From NCBI GenBank assembly GCA_037951165.1, contig JBBDHG010000161.1, positions 371,501 to 435,500 on the forward strand: a DNA stretch of 64,000 nucleotides. Reading direction: 5' to 3'. Below, in pieces: positions 27,445 through 50,990 of the stretch. Origin of the DNA: Lophius americanus (taxonomy: Eukaryota; Chordata; Actinopteri; Lophiiformes; Lophiidae). The notes under the pieces were generated by a model. That model did no database searches. It was not told the origin of the DNA and saw only the letters and a program-made list of their open reading frames with translations. The position numbers were made by a program, and so were the translations under genes. Each line of letters opens with the position of its first letter. The first letter of the stretch is position 1.

Positions 27445-27893
27445 AACTGTTCTTCTCCATCTCTTGTTCCTCTTTATGGAGAGCGGAGCTCTAAGGTGGA
27501 GGGACGGGAGTTAAGGACCGGGTCGTCTCCGCATCAGAAAGAAGCATCCCAGACTGAGAATATCCAAGTGGAGACAGAATTCAAGGAGACATAAATGCCC
27601 TCTGGAGTTGGACTCCCGGAATTCTGGATGTAAGATATTAATTTAACCAACATTTGTTAAAAAAAGAAGAACACCGAAAAACCTGCAGCTTTTATTTTTG
27701 GATATCGTCTTTAAAAATAGTTCTGCGTTGCTGCTTCTGCTCATGCATTTTGAATTTAATGAACTATTCTGAGCTTTGTGAGTATTTAATCAAGGCAGAA
27801 ACTTGAAGCTTCTGGCAGTGGCCAGCTCTCAGCGTGCTGATTCACCACCGATCTCCTCTTGAACTCTTCGTCAAGTTCAGTTTGCCCAGGAAA

Positions 27894-39744
<11,851 letters not shown>

Positions 39745-40307
39745 AGCGGAGGTGTGGATGGGTTGGCACTGAACGCCTTCCCTGGGGTATTACACTATGA
39801 AGCCATCTGCGTTTACTATGGCTGTTTTGATGTCAGTCATTCCAAAGGAGGAATCATACCTCCTTAATTATAAGGTGAAGGTGAAAAAAATCTGATCTAC
39901 AAAAGATTGTAAAAGAGGAGGAGGGAGGTTAATGTGTCTAATCTCCTAGTGTTAGAAAACACAGATTACCAAGTAAGGACTGTTTTGTTAAAAAGATAAA
40001 CCAGTAGCTATTATACATATCGTATCATCAGCAGAATGATGAATATGGGTATCAGGCAGTAACTCAGTGTCAACTCAGGATTTGTTATTTTCCTCGTTTC
40101 CAAAGTCTTCATGTTTGTGCCACTCTTTGGCCTGTAGGGGGCAGCCTTGTATTATGTCGTCCTAAACTGCGATGCAGCTTTGCAGGATTCTGTCACTGGA
40201 TGAGAGTAAACTAAAGCCATCAAGAATATGCTTATGCAGAGTGTGTTTGTGAAACTTATCATATCAAAATGTGAATAGCCAGTCAAGAACTTCAACATAA
40301 TGTCTTG

Positions 40308-40797
40308 TGTGAAATGTGAATTCTGATCAGGAACGCTCTAAGCCGCCTTGAGCTTCATGTCAGGCTTTGTGCCCGTTTCGTGCTGCATCATGTGCAAAAA
40401 TGAACAAGGCAGCCTCCGATTGGACGCAAATCTGGCATTTAAGCCTGATAATGGGTGCCGTTTGAACATAAACCTTCTCCAGTAGTGTTAGTTTGGCAGC
40501 TTTATTTCAAATCCAGGTGTTCTACCTTTATCGATACAAGTTTATTGACTTTGAGAGGAACTTTTTTTGTATTTATTTGTGTTAAACTACAATTGTATTT
40601 CTGAGGAAACATACCCAAAAATAAATTAAATAAAGAATCTGTTCATACTTAATAAATGCAATTCGGATTCAATTAGAGTTGTAGTATTTTTCCTCTGTGT
40701 CTGGAATTAATTGTGTCTGTTGATGTAACAGAGACAATAAAGTTTTTTTTTTGTTATCCTTAATGTTCAAATTTGAAAGCCATGTGTGTTTTCACCA
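40308..40797 (+). repeat. Direct duplication, copy 1 (in e2f2 3'UTR)
   Basis: About 490 bp here recur at 43977-44451 in the same orientation. Shared stretches include GAGCTTCATGTCAGGCTTTG, GCATTTAAGCCTGATAATGG, TTAAACTACAATTGTATTTC and AATTAATTGTGTCTGT. The similarity passes the AATAAA at 40736 by about 55 bp. Confidence 0.88.
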
Positions 40798-41029
40798 GAG
40801 AGGTCAGAGTTGCCACAAGCTTTATCTGTTCAATTCTTGTCTTTTTTTCCAAATTGTTCTAGCATTTGGTTATTTGGATTTCCCGCTGATCAATTTTTGG
40901 CTTTCCCTCTACACTGCAGAGATAAGCTAAGTGTCCTGTCCTAACAAAACTTGAAAACTGTGTGTTTCTGTGTGTGGATTTGAAAACTTAGGGACGTTGG
41001 GTGTTCTCCTCTGAGGTTGTTGTCTGTGT

Positions 41030-41030
<1 letters not shown>

Positions 41031-41066
<36 letters not shown>
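41031..41066. repeat. (GT)n microsatellite
   Basis: GT dinucleotide tract downstream of the likely e2f2 poly(A) site, seen directly. Confidence 0.9.
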
Positions 41067-41070
<4 letters not shown>

Positions 41071-41303
41071 AAAGTTTTTGTGATATAGATTAGAGGATGT
41101 GAATTCAGATTTTGTAGGGGTTATTTTTCTGCAAAAAGCATTATTTTTCTGGTATTTGTACATAATTTGTATTTATGCCTGTTTTCTTATGTCGTGTGTT
41201 CCATTTATGGTGCATGCCTTTTTATTGAAGGCATCATTAATTTGTATGACATGCAGCACTTAATATTTTGTAATATTGGTGTGTTTGAACAATATTAAAT
41301 AAA

Positions 41304-42189
41304 TTCTGAAGCCATGTTTTACAATTCGATTTGTCTTTCAATTTTTATATCACTCCCTTCTCATGTCAGGAACCTCAAAAATCATTTTCTAAAAATACAG
41401 TGGGACTTTTTCATGGTCTCGGATGAATGATACAATTATTTATTTAAATTTTTCTCAAAATCTTTGCAAAGCATTGTTGTATGTGACCTTCAAATCTGAT
41501 TACCATGAGTATACAGAAATCAAACCCTCCAAACCTTCGTGTTGATCTGAAGATTTGCAGTATTCTCTGCTAACCCAAAGATTGATCTTATTGGAAGTGA
41601 CATTCCTCTGAGGAAAGAGAGAAGGTTCACAGAACAACGACAATGATGCTGACTGAGCATTAAACACAACCAGACAGAATAAAAAAAAACACCCATCATT
41701 CCCTGTGAGTTGGTTTTTTTGGAGACAGCCTCACAAAAGGGAGCTGAGAGTGGATGCTCAGGAGGTTAGAGGTCAGTGGGTCACTGTGGAACAGTGTCCT
41801 GAGGGGGAAAAACGTACAATAAACCATCACCAATTCAAAAAGAAGGATCCAAGTCTTAATAAACTAAATGCAGCTACCAGTCTCATGAAATATGTGATGA
41901 TCCATTTGGGATGATCTCCATTTACCAAAATAGACTCTCAAAGCACACGTGCTCAATTCTAGAGCTCTGGAAGTTTTTTTTGACAACACAGAAAGAACTG
42001 TCACCATGTTGGTCCAATGATGTAGAACAAATCATTTACGTAGCTGAATCTTTAATATGAGATTTTAACCCTAAATAACGGTTTTGGGTTCAAACTCAGA
42101 CCTGCAGGGCCAAGTTTTCTCCACGTCTCTGGTGCTCTGGCTTCTTTTTTACACTCCACAAACATGCAGTATCATTGAATCGATGAATG
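41304..42189. other. Intergenic, nothing recognised
   Basis: No gene or repeat family recognised between the last candidate e2f2 poly(A) signal and the LINE fragment. Confidence 0.4.
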
Positions 42190-42735
42190 TAACCCTTTAA
42201 TGTCTGGCTCAACTGTTTGGTTTCTCACATTCTCACAAAATCTCTGTTTTAATAAAAAATGTGACTGAACCTGTTTATAATTTGACCCAATGGCAGAATG
42301 TATATGCTAAAGAGTAAGGGGTCAATGATGGAGCCCTGGAGGGCACCACATGTCAAAGGGGACACCGAGGAGGAACCCAGGAAACCATAGCCATGGCTAT
42401 TGAAAGAGTTGAATTTGATAAGTTTTCACAAGTATTCTTTTGGTATTTTAAAGCATGTGAGGACTTAATAAACAGGATAATGTAACTTAATGCAACTGAA
42501 AAATGTCTAATAAAGGTCAAATAGTTTTCAAAAAGATGCTTTACCAAAAGGTTAGCTAATCTAATTAAAATTGATAACTTTCCATGAAACACAAAATTTA
42601 ACATGTTATATTTTTATTACTTATAAAAAACATGCTTTAACCAAACGATCGGTCATTTTTTAAAATATTGAATTAATGAAGGGCCAAAAGATATAAATAA
42701 TGCGAAGAAATAACTTCTCCATAGCTTATTTTTCT
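42190..42735 (-). mobile_element. L2/CR1-like LINE fragment (copy 3)
   Basis: The minus strand near 42317-42352 reads TCGALQGSIIDP, a decayed GVPQGSILGP reverse-transcriptase block. Flanks align with the copies at 9165-9600 (same direction) and 43300-43900 (opposite). No frame survives. Confidence 0.75.
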
Positions 42736-43299
42736 TGGTCAGGTCATTAAAGGGACCTCCAGCCCCCTTGCGGTCTTGTTAAGTATGAACAGCTGTATGA
42801 AATACATAAAAGGATGGAAATAAAGTCCTCATTCAAAAGCAGCAGTTCCCTGCAACCCCAAATCTATGTGTGTTTGCTCCTGAACCTACTTTAGGTGTCT
42901 ATTATGTTTAAGTGCACATTAACCGATGATGCAAACAACAGCTCATGTGTTCAGGAGCAGAATAATCAGACACTCCATACTTGACCTACACTTAGCCGTT
43001 TATATTGCTATACAGCATTAACAGACCAGCTTCGTTGCCACACCCTGGGACCAACTGCTGGAGCAACATAGTAATGTTATAAATGTTATAGGCTGAATGC
43101 ATCAATTGTAAATCACTGAAAAAAGACTCTGGGTGTTAGCCCTGCTTGAGGGAAATGAAAGCCTGTCTGTTCACACTACCAACCTATGGCTAAAATAAAT
43201 CACTTCTTTGTCAAGGGCCACAACCGCTCAAGAGTCGCTTAATGGGAGTCTTATTTTACTTATGGTGGGAGCAATTTAATGGTTATGATTGGGGTGTTT

Positions 43300-43900
43300 A
43301 AGGCCACATTCATTAACCCTTTAATTCCTCAACAAGAAAAATTGGGAAAATGATTTCATTGCATATTTTTTTTCTCTGGGGCATTTGATAATTTAATCTC
43401 TCAGACACTTTAAATTTACCATAAAATGACACATTGTTTGGTCTCAGGCATGTTTTTGAAAAGTAGGAAAAAAGAAATCCGACATTTAAAAGTATTTCAT
43501 GAGGTTATTATGTGTTTCATGCAAAACAGTAGATTTTTCATTAACGTAGCTCAACCTTTCGTTAAAGCATGTTTTGAGAAAGCCATTTGACCCTTATTAG
43601 ATTATTCTTTAAGTTGTATCAAGTTACATAATTCTGCTGAGTAAGTCCTCTCATGCTTTAATAAAACACCCAAAATCTTACTTACTGAACAAGATTTTTT
43701 CATAGCCATGGTCAATGCATCCTCCTCAGTGGCACCATTGACCTGTGGTGTCCCCCAAGGCTCCATCCTTGGCCCCTTAGCATATACATGCTGCCAGTGG
43801 GTATAATAATAAACAGGTTCAATCAAGTGGCACATATTTATCACAAAGAAAAAGTGATTCAATATGTGCTCAACCAAACATATGCGCAAGCAGGACATTA
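43300..43900 (+). mobile_element. L2/CR1-like LINE fragment (copy 4)
   Basis: The plus strand near 43738-43777 reads TCGVPQGSILGP, the best preserved reverse-transcriptase block of the family in this window. A small deletion then shifts the frame (expected SLYMLPLG follows as SIYMLPVG in another frame). It forms an inverted pair with the copy at 42190-42735. Confidence 0.8.
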
Positions 43901-43976
43901 AAGGGTTTTAAGACATAATACTAAGTACTATTGATGTCTGAACAAATTGTGTTTCCATGATAGACAATGATTTTTT

Positions 43977-44451
43977 GTGAAATGTGAATATGATCAGGAA
44001 TGTCTAAGCCGCCTCGAGCTTCATGTCAGGCTTTGTGCCCATTTGGGGCTGCATCAAGTGTAAAAATTAGCAGTGCAGCCTCTGATTGGTCACAAATCTA
44101 GCATTTAAGCCTGATAATGGGTGCCGATTGAACATAAACAATCTCCTTTAGTTTTGGTTTGGCAGCTTTAAACCCAGGTGCTCTACCTCTACCTATTCAA
44201 GTTTGCTGACTTTGAGAGAACCTTTTTTTTAATTTATTTATGTTAAACTACAATTGTATTTCTGAAGAAATATCCCAAAAATAAAATAAATACAGAATCT
44301 GTCCATTCTTAATAAATGAGATTCAAATTAAATTACATATGCAGTATTTTTTCGCTGGTTCTGAAATTAATTGTGTCTGTATTGACAGAGACAATAAAGA
44401 TTTATTCTTTTTAATGTTAATAACGCAAATTTGAAAGTCGTGAGTGTTTTC
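43977..44451 (+). repeat. Direct duplication, copy 2 (relic of e2f2 3'UTR)
   Basis: A diverged copy of 40308-40797, with many substitutions and small indels but collinear throughout. It has its own AATAAA at 44393-44398. No e2f2 coding sequence accompanies it. The match continues past the poly(A) signal and no A-tail is seen, pointing to DNA-level duplication rather than retrocopying. Confidence 0.85.
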
Positions 44452-47400
44452 ATCATCTTTACTTCTTGCGAGAGGTATATAAATATATAAACAGGTATAT
44501 AAACAGGCGCCCAACCTATTAAGGATAAGGCATTCATCATATTTGAGGAAGAAGTCAAAACTGTAACAACAGTTTACATTTGTGGTGGATGATATAACCT
44601 GTTCCTGGACTGGAGAGGTTTTTTGTTTGCACACAGACTGTGATATGATGCCTGGTGAGAGGCCATGTCTGCGAGGACATGCATGACACAGAATTAAGAG
44701 AGATCCAGCCCCATCAGTCGAGTCTGAAATTACGTGTCATGAATCTTTTCAAGCAGACGTGTTCCCCTTTGTTTATTCTCAGTATTGGTTCTCGAGACAG
44801 ATAGTTTTCAGCAGGGGGCCTGCCCTATTTGCAACACTATATATGTTTATACCAGTGGGAAATTAAAGACCTGTGTTAAACAATAAATCAAATCTCTTTC
44901 TCTAACTCTCTCCAGCCCTCCCATTTTCAGTCATCGACGAGAAGAGGGGGATTTTTTTTACGGTAAGCCTGGGCCTCCTGGCTTGACAGGGGTAGTAAAT
45001 TGATAGCAGAAATTGTCGAGCTGAGTCAACAGTCAGAGCAAAGAGGGAGAGGGAGATTTTGCTGGGGAGGTAGGAGGGCCTTGTTACCTCAACTCCACTG
45101 GGGTGCTGGGAAGCAGTAAGGAAATCCTGGCAGTAATCTTTACTGGAAGATGTTGCCACGACCGCTATGCTGCTGCATGTGTGCGTCAGAAAGAAACTGT
45201 CTTTTTCAGAGGCTGTGAGGAGAATAACATGAAATTAGCTCCAGCAGTGGCAGGAAAAAGAGTGTGAAAATGAATAGGAAAGGAAAAGGGTGGAGACAAA
45301 AGGGGAAAACATTAAGTGAGTAGTTGTCTTCCTCCATGTTCCCGGCATCAGCTTTGCTATGAAAAAAAACCCATCCTGGTTCCTTCTATTTTTGATGGTA
45401 TCTTCCCTTAAAATGAGTCAACCTGAGTAAACACAAAATGCATGTTTAAATCATAATTATATTTAATGAGAGACAATTGTTATCCAACAAAGTGTGAAAC
45501 AAGAATCCAACCCCTTTTGACAAATCTTAGTCGTGAACCCTGACCTGGCCTGCAGTTGCTTGGATGTTCTCTTTAGCTCTGATGTGAGTTCCTGAATGAG
45601 CCTTTGCCATGCTCTCGGAGAAGTTTTGGAAGGTTGCCCATTACCAGGAAGGTTCTATAGTTCTAAGTCTTCTGCATTAATACCGTTAGTAGTTAATGTG
45701 TGAATATATGAGCCCCAGATCCATTGTAAACAATCCCAGACTGATGTATTTCGATCACCACCTTCCTCATCTGTGCTGAAATATCTTTACATTTTTGGCA
45801 TGGTATGCTGCTGGTGAGACCTACCAGCCAACTACATGCTTGTGAAAAGGGTCTATTTAAATTATAAATTGATTGGACACTTTTATTTGTAATAAGGCCT
45901 GGGTGTGTCCGACTGCAATCTGCCATAGATGCAATTTGTATGTTATTAAAAAGAACATCATTTCTAAATTTGAAAATACTATTTCTCATGGGTTCAATTG
46001 GTATAAATGAAAATTCAAAACATGCATTTGTGTTTACACACTGCTTTTATTCTATGTTAAATTTAGTTTGGAGATTCAACACGAAACACAAAAAAGAAGA
46101 AATCTGTAGCCCTTTACCATAAGATTTATGTATGGTTTATAAATATCATAAACAATTTACAATATATGTTAGAGCAATTAAAACAGGTTCCTTATTTAAA
46201 GTTCACAACTTGCTTGATGAACTATATGTTATGAACCATTCATAAACCCTTTATAAGAGTAGTCTAATTGTAAAGCGGTACCAACAAAACTTTGTTCGCA
46301 GCATTGCCATGGACTCTTCCTTTCTCTGCTTCCTCTTCCTCGTCTTTCGTCTTGTGTTCTCCAGCATATATTGTTAGTAAATGTTCAAAGCAGACTGGTT
46401 TGTTCAGTTTGCAATTGAACGCAGGCTGGAGGAGTAGCAGACGCATCTAAGCTCTGCTTCTTTAATAATAGCATGCACACATGCCCATCATTCCCAGACC
46501 TTTAAACATACACAATATATATATTAATCTGTGAGTTTTTCCTTCACTAATCTCTTGCACATACATGCCTGCAATTGAGAGAACAAAGGTTTGATAAACT
46601 GGATCAGCAAAGCCTTTTATATGGCTCGGCATTGTTTCATTGTTTGGAATTTGTCGTGTGCCCTCACTTCCTTATGAAAGTGGATCGTTATTTCTTAATG
46701 ATTAATAGGTTAAGGATAAAGATTCCCAGATTTTACTTTGGAGACATCTGTGCATGTTTTGAAAAGTGTACAACCCTAAAACAACATGAGAAGGATCAGT
46801 TTCACAAACCAGGGAAATTTCTCTCTTTGCTTTCTGACAAGTTTGATAACCACTCCTTTGAGCTCTTGTTTTAAAGTCTGTGTTCTTGCATGTGTGTGTA
46901 AGCGCTTAAACACCCATACGTCTGAAATGTTCAGTAAATAGATTACCCAAGAACAACTTTGTCTGTCCTTGTAACTATAAACATAATGCCAGTGTTACTA
47001 CACAACATCCATCATGCACCCGTCTCTGAGTGGCAGAAATAAGTGTAGTTACATAGAATAGGTAAATCCATTAGTCACAAAGTGGGTCTGTTTTTTTTCA
47101 AACATTAAAGTTGTTAAAATGACCTCAACCTGTCTACAGAGCTGGGAGGTAGGTCCCTTTTATAAAACTAATGTGTGCAAAAATGTGGTTTTGTTGTTAG
47201 ATCCAATGACTCTATACTATTTACTTGCCTTTCTAAAATCACCCATCTACACATCATAGGGTCTTATATCACTCAAGTGCCCCAGGAAAGGTTCAGAGAT
47301 ACACCTTGTTCTTGGTGTTGACAGGCGTGACAATGCTATAGGTATGCAGGAATAATAGTATGTTCTACAGGTTTACACGCTTGTAGCTTTTCCCACCTCA

Positions 47401-48059
47401 CTAGTGTGTTCTTTCCTTATTGTTCACCTTGTCAAAGGATTTCAGGACAGGAGACGGACTTCAGAAACCCTCCCTCAATGAAAAACATGTGCAGTCATTA
47501 GATGAATAGAGACAAGTTTGGGGCCTGCAGCCAAAAAGATCATGCGATTTCACTGCATGTGTGTTATGCAATAGAATAGAATATAAACAAGAAGGCACTC
47601 AGAGACATTTCTCTGGACAGTATGAACAGCACCAATCACATGGAAACGGACTCACACAAATCATTAATTACCTAGCGCTAGCTTTGTTAAAAAGTGCAAC
47701 AGCTAAAGGAACAAATGTGTTTCTTTAGCGTTTTGTTCTCCCCTTTCAGAGCAAAAAAAAACGATGGCCAGAGGAAAGGATCTGAAACTCCCTGTTTAAG
47801 GGATGTCATGTGTCCAGAAGGATAGAGTTGGCCTCACGCTGCAGCTGTAGGGAATAATAATAATAAATGTCAGCCAGGTTAAGTTGAGACTCACCTTAAA
47901 AGCCTGCTCGCCCATCTGACAATTCGGTAAAGAGAATTCTTGTTTTTAAAAAAACACACCATGCAAAAAGACAAGAAGACAGTATTGATTCAACAAAAGC
48001 CCTGTAGAACAAGGCTAACATGGTCTTATCACTTAAACCGAGACAGCTTCCTCAGACAA
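44452..48059. other. Intergenic, no gene recognised
   Basis: About 3.6 kb without a supportable gene. The part 45440-45960 has the feel of an old interspersed repeat, but I cannot name the family. Open frames (for example 46575-46874) match nothing known. Confidence 0.4.
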
Positions 48060-48370
48060 AAAAGGCCGCTAATGGGCCTTTTTACAAACTGTCTCAAAAT
48101 TCCTCTGAAAGTTCAGTTTGGAGTTTATAATGGTTCCAAGATATTTGTAGTGCTCCACGTCAACAGCCTGGATTTTGATGATGGTCGGCTATTGGTTGGA
48201 AGAATTTGTCCTAGAATCTATAATCATGTCCTTTGTTTTGGATAGAGTGACTTCCAAGGGAAACTGGTCACACCAGGTGACAAACTAATCTACCACGGCT
48301 GAACTCCTCAGCATGTAGCAGACTCACAATAACTTAATGATCAGAAAACTTAAGTATGAACCTGTTCTCA
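48060..48370 (-). mobile_element. LINE reverse-transcriptase C-terminal fragment
   Basis: The minus strand translates, across a few stops and shifts, to LEVTLSKTKDMIIDSR and then VEHYKYLGTIINSKLNFQ plus ETVCKKA. This is the typical region after the catalytic centre in jockey/L2-type reverse transcriptases (SKTKEMVIDFR ... YKYLGT..D.KL.W). Only this part is recognisable. Confidence 0.8.
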
Positions 48371-49079
48371 AGCTTAATTTTGCACGTTTGTGTACAAAAT
48401 CTAAACAAACTGTTGGACATAATCCTGCAGTTTTGATGAATAAATGGCAACGCCTTTAGTTGCCTTCTATCCCTCAGCCTAAGAAGTTGACAGACCGTCA
48501 CCACACGACTGGAACCACAGACATCAGTGCAAAAAGTGAATAATGAGCAGGTAGACTACTGACATTTGTTCAGCAGCCCGCATCTTAATGGTACGGTTAT
48601 GGTATGATACAGATTTGCTGTAAGATACAGGTTACATGCAATGATGAGTATGAACAGGCAGGTTTCACTTTCAATCGGACTACGAACGTAGACAGAGAGT
48701 GCATATGTCTGCCTACGTCATTGTCACTAATCTTTTGTTATTTTTTTGCACCCTGCAGGGTAGCTATAGAAAAACTATGTAACCATTGCTTTACTCTTAT
48801 CAACCCCATTTCTTCACCCGCTAAACCTACTCCTAGCATTTGGAATCCCATTATTATCAATAGTTGTTTGAGAACAATGTTAATTACAATATTATATAAA
48901 ATTTAAGTTACAAAGTGCTTCACAATACAATATCATAACATAATGCAACCATTACGTTTAAACAAGGTAAAACTCTTTATCTTTACCTTTGGTGACAAGA
49001 GGATCTTTGATCCAGGCCATTATGCTTCAATAACCAGCAGTTCAATCTAAAAACTTAATTCAGAAACTCAGAAAGACCA

Positions 49080-49470
49080 ATGAAGGGCAGGGAGGAGTTG
49101 CTGTGATGTGGTCAGAGTCAGAAGCTTGGCAGCAGATTTTTGAATGAACTGCACAAGTCTTTGAATGCTTTGCCTGCTAATGCCAGAATAAAGTAAGCTG
49201 AAATAGCTTGGTTTAGAAGAAATGACAGCATGATCTAAATATGCCTTGGAAAGGAATATAATGATTTTGGAAACTTCAGTTGAAAAAAAAGTTAAACCGT
49301 AGCATCTGAGTCTCAAAGGACAAAATCAAATGATTAAAAATCATGTTTAGGTACGAAACTCTTTTAATGGTATTGAATAAAACAGCAAGACCATAAGAGA
49401 GATGAATGAGGCTGCAAGTGTTGGGGCTGCCATGGGTTGATACAATTACTCCTAATTTATCTCCAATAAT
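49080..49470 (-). mobile_element. Older LINE-related repeat, left piece
   Basis: Resembles a widespread fish interspersed repeat up to CTCCTAATTTATCTCC (about 49450-49465), where the similarity stops at the edge of a younger LINE. The expected continuation appears at 50735. Assigned from remembered sequence. Confidence 0.5.
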
Positions 49471-49484
49471 AATAATACCATGCA

Positions 49485-50731
49485 GCCACAACTGCTTGGT
49501 GTTAAGATGAAGAGCATGCAGGTGGAACCAGCACTAGTCTCTTGGGTCACACACAAACCGAAACTGTAGACCACCGCAGGTACACATCCACAACAGAGTC
49601 TCTGAAAGATCATGAGCAGCACAGGAGCCCCACAGGGAACTGTCCTGTCCCCCATTCTTTTCACTCTGCACAAATTGGACTTCCAGTACAACTCTGACAG
49701 TTGCTATCTTCTGTAATTTTCTGATGACTCTGCAGTTGTCAGCTGTATCGAGGGAGGACAGGATGGTGAGAAAAGGAGGACCATCGGGGGGGGGGGGGGG
49801 GGGGGGACTTTGTGGACTACAACCATCTCAAAGACTAAGGAGATGGTTGTAGACTTTAGGAGGGGGTGGCCCAGTCCGGTTCCAGTCAAAATCCAAGGTA
49901 CAGAAGTGGAGCTTGTTACAAGCTACAGGTACCTCGGAGAACAACTGGACAACAAACCGGAATAGACTTGTCACATGGAGCCGCTGTCAAGAGGGGTCAA
50001 AGCCGACTGTATTTCTTAAGGAGGCTGGGCTACTTCAACATCAGCAGCCCTCTAATGTGAACCTTCTACCAGACTGGGGTGGCTAGTGCTCTGTTTTTCC
50101 TCTGGTGTGCTGGGGGGATGGTGCTCATGCAGCGCACATTAACTGAATCAACAAACTGATTTGGAAGGCAAGCTCAATCCCTGGTTCAATATTGGACCGG
50201 ATACAACAGGTGGCTGAGGTGAAGGTGCTCATAACACTGAACTCTATAAAGAGCAATCCCTCCCACCCACTTCATGCTCTGGAGGTGCTGCAGCAGAGCA
50301 CCTTCAATCACAGGCTGACCTCCCCAAAATGCATGACTGAACTGCGATCAAGACGACAAGTTCAATAGACAGAAACAATCTTACCATCCTCATATTAAGA
50401 TGGGCTCTCTTTATTTTGCAAAAACAAAAGCAAAACACATTACTTTTGCACAAATATTAATTGATTTAATATATGTTGTTGTTAATTATTTATTTCTGTT
50501 CTTCCTGCCACTGTACGCTGCCATGTCAATATTTGCACTGTTCTTTTTTTCCCCTTCTCTTTATAGGTATTGGTTATTTACCTAGCCCTCAATTGTAGCT
50601 TCAGATTTCACTTTATTACAATTTATTTTAATTTTTTTTCTTACCCTTCCACCTCCAGACCTTGAATGTAACAGCTGCAACAGAACAGTTTCCTCTAAAT
50701 GATCAATAAAGTATCTATCTATCTATCTATT
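49485..50731 (+). mobile_element. Non-LTR retrotransposon, 5'-truncated, with (TATC)n tail
   Basis: Broken frames on + give SSTGAPQGTVLSPILFTLH (about 49614-49670), FSDDSAVVSCI (the FxDD catalytic block, near 49717-49750), SKTKEMVVDFR, VTSYRYLGEQLDNKP and KRGQSRLYFLRRLGYFNI. These are in the order of a jockey/L2-type reverse transcriptase. The copy lacks the endonuclease and earlier reverse-transcriptase blocks, has several stops and a 21-nt G run (49786-49806), and ends in AATAAAGTATCTATCTATC, a LINE-style 3' tail. It is inactive. Confidence 0.87.
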
Positions 50732-50734
50732 TAT

Positions 50735-50990
50735 AATAATGCCGGATGCATTGGTGGCAATAGGCTTGAACTGATTTTGGCTATCATCAGCATAGCCAAT
50801 TCCATGGCTATTCATTATTTGCCTCAGAGGTAGCTTAAGTAGTACACAGTGAATGAAAGGGGACTCAAAATAAACCCTTGGGGGATACCACAACATATGA
50901 AATCATAGGAGTGCAAGACAGAGAAGGCAGAACAAGACATGAACACGTTTAGAGCCACTTATTGATGCCAACAAAACTCTTCAGATGGCT
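50735..50990 (-). mobile_element. Older LINE-related repeat, right piece
   Basis: On the minus strand GGCTATGCTGATGATAGCC gives GYADDS, the YADD active-site box of a reverse transcriptase. The complement of TTGGGGGATACCAC nearby corresponds to the preceding GVPQG-type block. It probably continues the 49080-49470 piece across the inserted younger LINE. Confidence 0.6.

Larger units (their letters stand above)
39745..41303 (+). other. e2f2: e2f2 3'UTR with candidate poly(A) signals
   Basis: AATAAA occurs at 40629-40634, 40736-40741 and 41298-41303. The middle one, followed by a T-rich stretch, is a plausible main end. The last would give a longer form containing the GT tract at 41031-41066. 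Usage cannot be decided from sequence. Confidence 0.6.

Noticed and set aside
27834..27893. Upstream extension of the e2f2 open frame as coding sequence
   Set aside because: The extended frame begins at a GTG, not an ATG. The first in-frame ATG is at 27894, with a reasonable context.
45440..45960. Possible DNA transposon relic
   Set aside because: The sequence feels repetitive, but I could identify no motif, terminal repeat or second copy in the window.
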